In this document: in pieces, positions 27,091 to 39,400 of the stretch
Position numbering within the stretch: the first letter of the stretch is position 1
Layout: each line of letters starts with the position of its first letter
DNA from: Xiphophorus maculatus
Lineage: Eukaryota; Chordata; Actinopteri; Cyprinodontiformes; Poeciliidae
DNA length: 64,000 nucleotides
Assembly (NCBI RefSeq): GCF_002775205.1
Contig: NC_036445.1
Location: 33,048,453 to 33,112,452, forward strand
Direction of reading: 5' to 3'
Position numbers and translations under genes: made by a program
Notes under the pieces: generated by a model
Told to the model about the DNA's origin: nothing
The model's input: only the letters and a program-made list of their open reading frames with translations
The model's database searches: none

Positions 27091-27457
27091 ATTTACCTTC
27101 TCCGCAGCCTGTCAAGGAACCTACATAGCTGCCAGCTTATTTAGTTGCATCTGGAAGTACTTAAATTGTCTTCATGGCTAGTTTACCGAAAGTAAAATTG
27201 GAAAATCGCCCACGTTTCCCTGATTTAGGATTCATTTCCCTTTCCCTTTTCCAGAAACTTGTCCGCTTTCCTGCCAGGTAGATTCCAGGTTGTCATTGGG
27301 TCACGTCACTTATAAAATGGTCTCTTTTCTTTATTTGAACTAAATAATGCTCTTAGGAATTAAAAAAAAAACTCCCCAAGAAAATATAATATTTATTATA
27401 ATATGATTAATAATGTAACGGGTACCAGGGTTCCGGACCCGTCAGCAGCAGATAAAG

Positions 27458-27525
27458 CTGAAAAGTGTATGAAAATGAGCACATGGGAGACACAGTCTGT
27501 GTTGCTCCAATTTCTCTCAGCTTAT
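27458..27525 (+). repeat. direct repeat, copy 1
   Basis: A roughly 66-bp segment (CTGAAAAGTGTATGAAAATG... to TCAGCTTAT). It recurs at 28072-28137 with about one substitution and a 2-bp indel. No family recognised. Confidence 0.85.
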
Positions 27526-28071
27526 TTATTAAACAAACCAGCTCATTTAACTGTCAATACAGCCCAATTTATACAGATCAGTAATTTACTGTACATATTA
27601 AACATATTTTATCATTGACATAAACATCAACATTAGCATTCCTTAAACCAGAAATAATCAAATAACCTCGTATTTTGTCCCAATTCCCTCAGGTAACAAG
27701 TACCGTCAATCCACTGCACTAAAAATGCATATTTAATCACACACGGTGACATTTTACTGGGCATGTATCTAAAGTTATTGTAAACCGGCATAACTATACT
27801 AGAATTCAAACTACTTTAATTAGTGAATGTATTATGTCACAATTGAACCTTTCACCATTGCTTATAACACAAATAAACCCTGGAGCCCGATCTACATACC
27901 CCGCTATCATCTGCCGCTAGTGTGCTAACCACTAGCATCACGGCATGCTAGCTACTCCCTCTAGCCACTGCTGGCTCTGAAATACAGTAAACTATTTCGA
28001 TAACATTTCTCAACCGGTACCAAATAATAAAAAAAGTACTTTATTAAAACGAACTTGCAGGTTATTCTCAC

Positions 28072-28137
28072 CTGAAAAGTGTATGAAAATGAGCACATGG
28101 GAGACGCAGTCTGTGTTGCTCCAATTTCTCAGCTTAT
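28072..28137 (+). repeat. direct repeat, copy 2
   Basis: Second copy of the repeat at 27458-27525, about 614 bp away. The pair could be the termini of an unrecognised element or a local duplication. The sequence between them is AT-rich and non-coding. Confidence 0.85.
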
Positions 28138-28359
28138 GAGAAAACGGCAGAGCAACAGGCAGCCCAGAGTCTCCATGCGCCACCTACTGGTGAAACACCA
28201 TTACTACACCCATTGTAAAAGAAATGCATGCTCCTTTTTTTCTATTGTGAGCACACACCCGTGGGCATCACAATAAGTTTAGTAATTCATCTAAAAAGTT
28301 TTATAATTATAATTAGTATAATTTAATATAATTAAAGTATTTTTTTTTCTGGGAAGTTG

Positions 28360-30445
28360 TATTTTGGCATTCACAGTTCCACTCCTAAAACAAGGTAAAG
28401 AGCGGTCAAATCCAGCAGGTTACAGACATATTGCTTTATCTTCACATGCATATATATGTGAAATAATGGAGAGAATGATAAATAAAAGATTGATCTCTAC
28501 TTTGTTGAGAGGAGGGGATATTTATCAAATTCAAAATAGATTTAGAAAAGATAGAAGCACTGTGGATTCTATTCTGTGTTTAGAACATGAAATCAGAAAA
28601 TTACAATTTAATAAGGAGACTTTGGTGGCTGTCTTTTTGATATAGAGAAGGCTTATGATATGATGTGGAAGGAAGGTTTTATAACCAAATTTAAAAAGAT
28701 AGGATTTAGTGGATCAATGTTTCATTTGAATGAAATATTTTTTACAAGATCAATCAATGCCAGTAAGAATCGGAGAATATTTTTTAGATACATTTTTGGT
28801 TGAAAGTGGTATGCCTCAGAGAAGTATAGTGAGTCCTTTGTTCTTTTCTATTATGATTAATGATATGTTTGAAAATTTGAAGAGTGGAATGGGGTTTTCT
28901 TAATTTCTTTCTTTCTTGAATAAATCAGGTTTAAAACTTTCCCCAAACAACAAAAAATACATTTATAAGTTAAATTAGTTAGAATATAGAAAGCACAGAA
29001 TACAGCACCTGTTAGTGAGGGGGTAGATCCCTCACAGATCCGCAACAGCAACATTACTCAAAAAATGAGAATAATATTCAGTATCAAGCCTTGAGGTTAT
29101 GTACAGGAGCTGTCAGAACAACTCCAACATCAGCTTTACCAGTAGAAATGGGAGAGATGCCACTTCAGTTCAGAAGACTACAGTTAATTTCATCTTACTG
29201 GTGTCATTTAAAGGGTCACAATGGAAATCATCCATGTCAGGAGATTTTAAAACCAAGTTTGGAAGTTTGGAAAAGGAAAAGAAGAAATTAAATTCTTTTG
29301 TCTGGACTGTAGAAAACTTTATAAAAAACTATAAAAAAATGTATCTGACATAAATATCAGTTCCTTTATCACCAGTTCATCTGTCTCTATTTTCTACTAG
29401 TGTTGTTGATTTTACTTTGTTGGAGATCAGAGAAAAGAAAACCTTTCAAATCCATATTCAGTACAATCCATACTTAAATAATACATATTATGGATGCGTC
29501 CATGTTTACAGAGGCTTAAAAAAACTCACTAGAGGATGTCATTGATTCCAGAAATTGAATTCCAGAATTACATTTTAAACAGGTAAAATAATACCTGTTG
29601 GAGTCTCAGTTTATGCAGGAGAGATGCTGGGAATTATTTTATCTCTACCATGGACTGAGGAAGTTGAGATATTTAGGAAGTGTAATTTGTTCAGATTCAA
29701 GTTTGTTATTCTATTCATTAAAAAAAATAACCATTCACATAATTGACCAGACCCTTTTGTTAGAGATTAAATTATTAATTTATAGAATTCAGACAATGGG
29801 TTTATTAGTTATTTTTACATGGGTACCATTACTTATAGGAATAAAAGGTAATGAGTTGGCAGTTAAATATGCAAACCAAGCAACAAAAAGTAGTTGTATT
29901 ATTGGTACCATAAAGTAGAAAGCAAATAGATTATTAAACAAAAGGTTAAGGAGAAATGGCAGAAACACTGGGAAAAAGAACTGGAAAGTGGCATTCAAAG
30001 GAAAGTTGTTATAATGAGGAGAAATAGAAAGGAGGAAACAGTTATATGCAGATTACATTTTGATCATACAGGGTTAAATAGTACTTTATTTAAAATGGGA
30101 AAACATCCAACAGGAAATGTGATTTTTGTTTTCAAGAAGAGACGGTGAAACAGGTTTTATTGTTTGTTACAAATATTCTGTTGAAAGAAAGGAATTAGTA
30201 CATAGACTACAAGACAATAGTTAAATAAGATATTTCGGACAAACTTTCCACTTCTGAATCTTTTTGTCTTTTTTTATTTACTAAAATACCTCAAGAAGAC
30301 GAAATTGATAAAGAGGATATAGAGAATTTTTAAAAATTTGTGTAATATATATTTAGCATTAAGATCTACACTCCATTCCAGTAGATGGCGGTAATGCACA
30401 TCTACACATTGCTTGCCACCCCCACGAAAGAAAAAGAAAAAGACA
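28360..30445 (+). mobile_element. second copy of the RNase H LINE family, decayed
   Basis: Same family as 25786-27090 in the opposite orientation. It retains part of the RT: a GYRHIALSSHAYICEIMERM block, a motif A with IEKAYDMMW (about 28641-28670) and a motif B-like GMPQRSIVSPLFF. A gap or foreign segment covers about 28900-29090. Remnants of the RNase H domain follow (SVICSDSSLLFYSLK, IFTWVPLLIGIKGNELAVKYA). The 3' end repeats CACTCCATTCCAGTAGATGG and GCGGTAATGCACATCTA, then an AAAGAAAAAG tail. Frames are broken throughout. Confidence 0.8.
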
Positions 30446-30480
30446 ACGACACGTCACTGAGGTTATATTAAAGAGAAAAG
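30446..30480 (+). promoter_or_regulatory. sacm1l: sacm1l start region
   Basis: Only about 35 bases lie between the LINE 3' tail and the sacm1l ATG. AAAGATGGCT spans the start codon and matches the core of the YY1-type initiator-downstream element. The transcription start may lie inside LINE-derived sequence. Confidence 0.35.
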
Positions 30481-33400
30481 ATGGCTAGCACTGCGGGTAG
30501 TTTTCACCTGTAAGTACAAGTAGTGGCTTTATTTTCTGTTTATTCCAACTTTAGACCCATGGGAAGCTTTGTGTGGACCACACGAACAGTAGACGCTTCA
30601 CTTTCACTTTAAATGTAAATTCGATGTGCGTATCTTACAAAGCTAACTCAACATGTCACACCTTAGAAAGTTTCTCTGTTTAGAAAAGAACTGTTTCAAG
30701 TCAGCAGTACCAGTGAGTCTGTAGAACATTAAAGCGACTGATGAAGGCTGTGGCAGGTCGGAGCGGGTGTTGTTGACAGTCTTAGGGTTCGTCTCTACCG
30801 CTGCTAGTCCCAGCAGCAGCTCGCTGTCGGTTATCTTTCAGCTTTCTACCGGGCACTTATAGTTAAGCTTCCAGTTTGCTCAGTTCTGAGGTCCACAGCA
30901 CCAGCTATGGGTTTTGATGAGCCTACTGATGATGTGATCTGTTCTCCTGTCCCAGACACACCACAGCGGAAAAGTTCTACATAGAGCAAAGTGATAATGA
31001 CTCTGTGGATGTCCTGGTCATTGATAGAGTATCTACTGAGATGTCACTTACTGGTAAGCATTATTATTATTATTTAATATAATATTTAAATGTATCTGCG
31101 ATAGACTGGCGACCTATCCAGGGTGTACCCCGCCTCTCGCCCGGTGTTATAGATTAACTGGTGGCTAAATTAACTGGTTGAAACTTATGCGCACCGCAGA
31201 TGTTTTTAAATTGTAGGTGGCTGTGTTGATGCCTGTTGAAAAATGCTACTTGTGTGACAAAACCGTTTGCAAACCTTTACTATAAATCCCATTTGAAACA
31301 AATATGTTAAATGTTGCACGTGAAAATTATATTTCAAAGCAAGTTTCTACAGAGCAGCGTTGAGTTCGCTTTGAAAACACGGCATTGGAGCAAAACCAGA
31401 TCAATGAGTAACACCACAATCCCATTCACATTCAGGTTCACCGGAATAAATTCATTTAATCTCATGAACAGCCACAATGTAAACATAAGTGGAAGGTTTC
31501 TGCTTTTTGTAACCAGCACTGATCAGAAAAACATTGGAATTGACTCTCAAGAACCTGTAATATGATTTGCTTAACACTTCTAGCCTAGAGTGTGTTTTTG
31601 GCTCAGATCCTGCAATGCAGCCGTACTGTTTCTGGACTTAATTCATTTTTTAGCGACACTACCCACAGTAAGTGTCGCTGAACAATGAGGTTGATGTCAT
31701 CATATTTAATAAAATTTAAATTACATCCCTGATGGTGTTGCTTGTGGTGTTCACGTGTCCAAATAGAGAGGAATATCAAGTAATGTTAAGTTATACTGCA
31801 ATAAAATCTCACCTAAATGATATAAGGTTAACAGCCAATGTTGTAGTTGGTGGTGATATCCAAATTCACAAGCCAAAATTATAATAATAAATGTTCCTAC
31901 ATTATACTGTCAGACACCACCAACAGATTATGAGCCATATCTGCAGTATTTGTCTGTGTTCTCTACTAGGAAACAGTTTGCAGGCTGGTGACGAGGGGAA
32001 ATACACTTAAAAACAAAACGAGCCGCATTAAAATTAACTTGTGACAGTCAAACGGGGTCCTCAACGCAGATGTTTGTAAAAAATTAGGTGGCTGTGTCGT
32101 TTCCTGATCAAAACGCGACAAACGTAAATAAACGGATTAGAAAATGTCTATGATCTCTTCAAAACAATAATAATTCTTTGTATGTGAAGTAATATTCAAG
32201 AATATATTGGAATATCACCAAAATATACCACACTTCAAGAGGAGACCGTACTTAACAGTCAGAATTTCTACTATCGCCCAGCATTGTTAGAGTACTGATG
32301 ATTATTTTACATTTTCTCGGTCGTTTATTGACTGACATGCTCTGCAAACATGTCAATAAATGTAAACAGTTCTGATATCACGAAAACTAATTCTTTGCTC
32401 ACTTAATGGAAGCCACATTATTTCGTTTGCACCTTAATTGGGCTGCAGACGCAAAGCTGAGTAATTTAGTAAGTTCACAATATCCTTACAGTTAAAAGTT
32501 TGCCTGGCAAACCTGTTAAACGATACTACCTTCAAAACATTGGCAGCAAGTGAATATTATTTTTTAGACAGTAAAATAAACGGTCCAAAACTTGAATTAG
32601 ACGACATCTCTAACTGAACTCGTACCAGAGGTCGCTGAGCTCCGAGAGCAATGTTTTCTCCACTAAACTATATCGGCCGACAGATGTCCAATAATCCAAC
32701 CTGTTACTGACTCTGATCTAACGGACACTTCGCGCTTTAAGAAGCAAACCTGGATTAACTGGTGACACTTTCAGAATCTCAGTTTGAATGAAGATTTGAA
32801 CCCGTTTCTGATGTAAAAGTATATAAGACAATAGTTTTTTGTCTCTTATAGTTGAGTATTAGTCACTTGATGAAAAGAATATGAATGTTTAGTTAAATTA
32901 TGAGAAAAAATATCAACAATAAAGGAGAAATGACATTGCCACATAGATCTGCGGTAGCCATGTCTTCTGTAAATGAACTAGGAAATAAATGATAGAATGA
33001 TACAAAAACAGTATTTAAAAAGATTTCGCTATTGTTTTGTGGATATCTAATTGAAATATCATACAATATGTATGATATAATACAATACAAAATTTGACGT
33101 TATGCTGTTACCACTTAGCAACAACTCATAGGCGGAAGTGAGAGCACTGCACAACACAAATAATGATCCGGCTGGAATACGGTACACTAAATAATAAAAC
33201 AAGGAAACTTTGAGGCAGATCAATTTTTCTCCAGGAATTTTAATAATCGAGGTACTCTAATCATTCGAGGAATCGTTACAGCCCTAGTTCCAATGTGAGA
33301 AGACCAGTTGACAACCCTGTGGTGAAGCACACACGTTCCACAGTTGGTGGTAAATTTGACTGTGCCCAACATGTCAAAGTGTCGTTTTGCAAGACACTGA

Positions 33401-36400
33401 GCCATAAGGTGGTGTGTGTCCAGATTAGTGGGAGCATCACATGGCCAATGTTGGATTGACAGTAAGACTGGCAGATCTATGACAGGGCTGTCCATTATTA
33501 ATTTATAGCTCTTGTAAATATTGAGCTTTAAAGCCTTACTACTTTTCCTGCTTAATTCCTAGTGATAGAGAAATTCTTTACTTTAGAACACATGGCCACT
33601 AACCATTGTCTCATTTCTGGACCTCAGTGAGAAGCGATGTTCCTATGTCAGCTGAAACCATGCCAATATGTGGAGTTATGGGAACTATTCGATTGCCAGC
33701 AGGTATGTTTAGCATGGTCAGATTTTATTTCTGGAGTATGTCAAACTGTCTGAACTCTCATTGGTGTGCTTTCATCTCCTTCATGATCTGGTTTCTTCAT
33801 AAATCTAGGCATGTACCTCATAGTGATCACAAAGAAGATGAAGGTGGGAGACTTACTGGGCCATGCTGTGTGGAAAGCTCTGAACTTTGACATCATTTCT
33901 TACAAAAAGACAGTACTACACTTGAACGATGACCAGGTTGGTTCTTTTACCACCACTTACACTCCTCATGGCCCACTATAGCAGAAGGACAACAAGCAGA
34001 AGCAGCATCCCAAACCGCACATTATGTCCAAAGTGCTACATAGAGATCAAAAAGAGACAGCAGTTCTGTGTGACAAGCTGACTTGCTTCAGAAGGATATG
34101 AAATCCTGGTTTAGTGACATTTATACATGTGGAAAGGTATCTTCACATTTTTATTAATAATCATATAGCCTTTTGCGGTTTTTGAAACTGAATAAAATAA
34201 ATGAATGAAGATGATTATCAAATGTTCAAACAATCAGCAGGTCTGAGTTAGAGGTGCACTAGATGTTTTTGGGTTTGATGCTTATTCTTGTCATTAGAGA
34301 ACTGAGACTTGACTTGGAAAAAAGGCTTTTGAAAATCTGTGGTGGGATTTCAAGAGAGGTTAACAGTGTCTAAACAAATACAAGTCAGGCTTGGGAAGGT
34401 TGTAAGACTTTTGTTTTTGCTCTTATTCACAATAGTTCCTCTAGATGGCAGCAAATTAGAGTAAGTAATACTTACTCCACAAATAGCTGCTCAGCTGTCT
34501 GTAGAGTAAAATTTGGTTGACATTTTTTTTGTACTTTCAGATTTGTCTGTCAGCTTCACATCTTAAAATATGGAATTAAGTATTTTAAGATGTGTTTTAA
34601 GATTTAAATAAAAGTATCAGTTAAACTTTAGCTGGTGTAGAAAATCAAGCAGGTACCAGACTGGGGTGGCAGTGCGTGTTTCCTTAGGATTATGTCAACC
34701 TTTTAAGTAAAGCTGCACACTAAGTGAATAACAATACACATTATGATATACATGTGATCAGTATCAATAAAAAAACATCTGATAACACTTTATTTGAAGG
34801 GACGTGCATAAGACTGACATGACACATGTCATAACATAACACCATGTCATAAACACGAAGGAGTCTTGGTTAATGTTTGACTGGTGTCATGAAGTGTCAT
34901 TTGGTTAAAAAAAATGGCACTGCAAGGTTGACACTTTTAGTGGACTTTTAATGCAACTTTGCATTAACAATATAATTTACCGAATGACATTTTATGACAA
35001 GAGACAAACATGTGTGAAGACTCCTTCATGTTCACTACAGGTGTTATGTCTTGTTTATGACAGTGTCATAACAGCCTTTTGCACATTCTTCAAATAAAGT
35101 GTTACAAACATCTGTAAACATCTGATAGAATATGCAATATATAGAATATTCACTGAACTCCAATCTAGAACTGCACATCATTCTGGGGGATATGGGCAGA
35201 GGAAAGGCTATAGCTACTGTCTCTCACTATGTTAGTTTTTCATATGCTAATCAGCTACTCCAGTTGTAGAAATAGCACATTGTTGCCATGGCTATACATC
35301 ATAACAACTGAGAGTAAAAAAGAGCTGCACAGCATCCAAAATCAGAGAGAAAATTGTCCAAACATGCAACTTCTCATCCAAAAAAATTTATGAACAAAAG
35401 TCTAGAAAGGAACAAATCAGAGCCAACGTAACAGAGCTGCCACCATAAGCAGCACAACTCTAGAAAGTTCTAAATGTTTGGTGATCAGAACAATGAAGTA
35501 GAACCTGGAAAGAAGCAGACCTTTATATCTATGAATTTTCTATTGCAGATGCAAGACAACAAAACCTTTGTATCCATGATCAGCAGTGTGCTTCATACAG
35601 ATGGCCTCTACTTTGCATCAGACTATGACCTGACCCACAGCCTGCAGCGTCTGGCAAACACAAGCCCAGATTTTCAAGACATGAGTCTTCTGGAGAGGGT
35701 AAGAGACACCAGACAGCCTTTATAACCAGTGACGTGCGGTGAGGTTCATAGCTGGTGAGGCACTGACTTAATCATATTCAGATGTACAAATATAGACCCC
35801 CTGCATGTTATTGTTTACATAAGGAAATTTCGCGCATGTGGACAACGCTGGAGGGCAAAAAGACTATTTCCGTTCACTCAATCAAACTTGGACATGTAGA
35901 TATTATTCATTTCGTGCTGTGCTCCACAGCGAAGGGGAAACCCGTTAAAGTACAACTCAAAACCACGTCTTTTGTCGCTCTCGGCATCAGCGCAGCTACG
36001 CGCAGACTCGTTGCCATAGCAACTGACAACAACGCCACAATAAAAAACACTCAAATATTTCCCACGCAAAAAGCAGAACATTTAGTCTGTTGCAGTAGTA
36101 TTGTTTTAGTATTATTTTGCGATTATTAATTAATTGCTGTGTTAAGAGGAGAAAACTATAAATATATCGCTGCACTTGACCTTGTTGTATGGCTAGCTGC
36201 ATGGCTAGCTCGCTTACAGTATCTTACTCTGCAGTTGTGGAGTCACAATGTCTGGGATCATGAGCGCCCCCTGCCATGAGGCAGGAGAACTGCCTGCCTC
36301 ACCTCGTTTCTGATCGCTCTTCAGCACATGAAACACGTTACGCACACAATTGGTGACAAAAAAAAAAGCACTGTACATTATATACATAAGCTAAATTATG

Positions 36401-39400
36401 GAAAATCCGCTCATACATTAAATGTTCTTTAGCCATTTTATTGGCGACGTACAGACAGGAGGAACATGCTCTCAGAATGGCAGCCAGTGCAGTTAGCGAG
36501 AAGTTGCGCAATCCCAGGTGAGGCTCAGCTCGCTGCTGCCTCACCAGCTTCGCTTCCGAGCATTTGAATGGGAAAATGCAGAAATTCAGCGATTTTGAAG
36601 AAAAAATAATCTGAACTTTTTTAAATTAAATGAAAAATAGGTATAGTACAAACCACAGGGTGAAAATAGCAATATAAATGATTTTATCATTATTATTTTT
36701 CCATGATTACAGGTGAGGCAGAGCCTCACCTGCCTCCCCTGACCGCACGTCACTGTTTATAACACTTCTCTAAAACATGATTGTTGCTACCAAGCATGGG
36801 CATTTCAAACAAAAATGTTTCAGAATCACTTGTAACTAATAGATTCTTTTTCAGATAAATCCCCCCACTATCTTCCCATATTCACATTGCACATGACTTC
36901 TAACTATTCAGTTAGCATGTCAGTTGCGCTAAAATAATCCTAGTGGGTATGTTTTCTAAAATTTTCAGTACACACAAAAGCACATCCAACACAATCTGAA
37001 GAGATAATCTTAGCAACTGTTGAGGAAAACTCCCCATTCCATTTTTTCCTTCCATCAGCTGTTCATGCTAGAATTTACGCCCAGTCTTCAGGACACAAAC
37101 AGTGTAGACCAGTTGGAATTGTTGGCTGCCTTTTTAGCCTACCAGTGTGAAGTGCACCAGTCCGTCCTGCAGCAAAACAGCCAATTGTAACATGCATCCA
37201 AATTTTAACATTGTGATGGTGTTCTCAAGTTATCAAACATAACAGTGGTTATTATGGCCAAACACGACAATTTTAAATTTAATCAGACTGTAGAACATAT
37301 CTCCAGAAAAACAAGATCTCAGTCCCACATTGCATTTCCAAGCTGTAATCTGGATTTTATATTTTATATCACTTTAGGAATAATGGCTTCCCCTCTGAGT
37401 TTTTTATTTTTATCCCAGGACCTATTTTACTGTGAATAGTGACAGAAAATACAGCTAGCATTGTATTTTGCTGGCATTTAGAAAATAAACATAAACTAGG
37501 AAATCCTAGCTGACCTTAGACTGGACAGGATAAGTCTGACTTGATGTCAGACAGAACATGTTTTACAAAGAAAATTCTGATAAATGATAACTGGCCTGTA
37601 CTTGTACAGCTCTTCATCAAGTCTGTGTACTCCTTGGGTGGGCGCTGTGGTAGCTCAGGGGCAAAGCACGACCCACGTATTGAGGCCTTAGTCCTTGTGG
37701 CGGTGGTCGCAGGTTCGATTCCCAGCCTGGCGACATTTGCCGCATGTCTTCCCACTCTCTCATTACCATCTTTCTTGTCGAACTACTTTCAAATAAAGGC
37801 CACTAGAGCCAACAAAACCTTTTAAAAAAAAGAAAAAAAAGTCTGTGTACTCCAAAGTACTTGCACCGTATTCATACAATGATGTTCATTTCATTGTTAC
37901 TTTTTTCTAAATTATTTCCAGATTGTAAGTTTGGTGTAGCAAGATGTTATCTCAAAGAGCAGGCTAAGGCCTGACAGGGTGGAGTTTGATTCTTATCTGG
38001 AACAAGAAACCAACTTTTGTGGTTGACTTCACAGATCTTCTTGAATCATAAGGGTTAACATTGCTTACAATAATAATAGTGCTTTGAAAATATATATATA
38101 AAATTCTTTAAAGATTTTATTGCTTCCTCTTATGACATTTTTGTGTCACCTGTGCTTGTCTTGATTTTTTTTATTATTTTTTTGCATATCTGCAGTGCAT
38201 ACATTTTTAATGTCATATCTGCTGTTGGTGTGATTCTTGTAGCCCCATTTACATGTTAACTCTGTTTGTTCCAGGCAGATCAGCGCTTTGTTTGGAATGG
38301 CCACTTGCTACGGGAGTTTATGACACAGCCAGAGGTAAGATACGTAAGTGACCTGTTTAATAGCTTTTTGCCAGCACCAGAAATAAGTTTCAGCACGTCT
38401 GCAATATGAAATTCCCTCACTCCTAAATATTCCACAGTCAGCTGTCAGCTGAGTTATAAGAAACTGGAAGTGTTTGGGAACAACAGCAACTCAACCATGT
38501 AGTGTTAGGTCACGTAAACTGATGGATCGGGGTCAGCGGATGATGAGGCACATAGTGTGAAGAGGTCGGCAACTTACTACAGTCAGTCACTACAGACCTC
38601 CAAACTTCATGTGGCCTTCAGATTAGCTTGAGAACAGTGAGCAGTGAGCTTCAGGAAATGGGTTTCCATGGTGACCAGCTGCTTCCAAGCCATCACCAAG
38701 TCCAATGCAAAGTGTCAGATGCTGTGCTGTAAAGCACGCTGCCACTGTAGAGCAGTGGTTCACGAATTATGCTCCTCCATCTGGAAATCTGATGGATGAG
38801 TCTGGGTTGGCGGTTGCCTGGAGAACGGTACTTGTCTGACCTCATTGTGCCAAAGGTAAAGTTTGGTGGAGGAAGGATTATGATTTGGGGTTGATTATGG
38901 TGTGGGTTGGTCCTGTAGTTCCAGTGAAAGAAACTCTGAATGCTTCTTCATACCAAGACATTTTGGACAACTCCATGCTCCCAACTTTGTGAGAACAGTG
39001 TGGAGCTGGCTCCTTCCTCTTCCAACATGACTGTGTACCAGAGCACAAAGCAAGGTCCATAAAGACATGGATTGCAGAGTCTGGTGTCCATGAACTTGAC
39101 TGGCCTGCACAGAGTCCTGACCTCAACCTGATAGAACACCTTTGGGATGAATTAGATTGGAGACTGAGAACCAGATCTTCTCATCAAGTATGTGACCTCA
39201 CAATTGTGCTCCTGGAAGAATGGTCAAAAATCCCCATACACATCCTAAACCCTTTGTACAACCTTCCCAGAAGAGTTGAAGTTGTTCTAGCTTCAGAACA
39301 ACTTCTGCAACTTCTGTGGAGAAATGTCATATTGAACGTCATATTGAACCCTATGGATAAGGACTCGGATGTTACTTATGTGAGTCAAGGCAGGTGAGCA

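Noticed and set aside
37634..37760. tRNA gene
   Set aside because: Same reasoning as for 7801-7929: a retroposed SINE head with a body, A-rich tail and 15-bp duplications.
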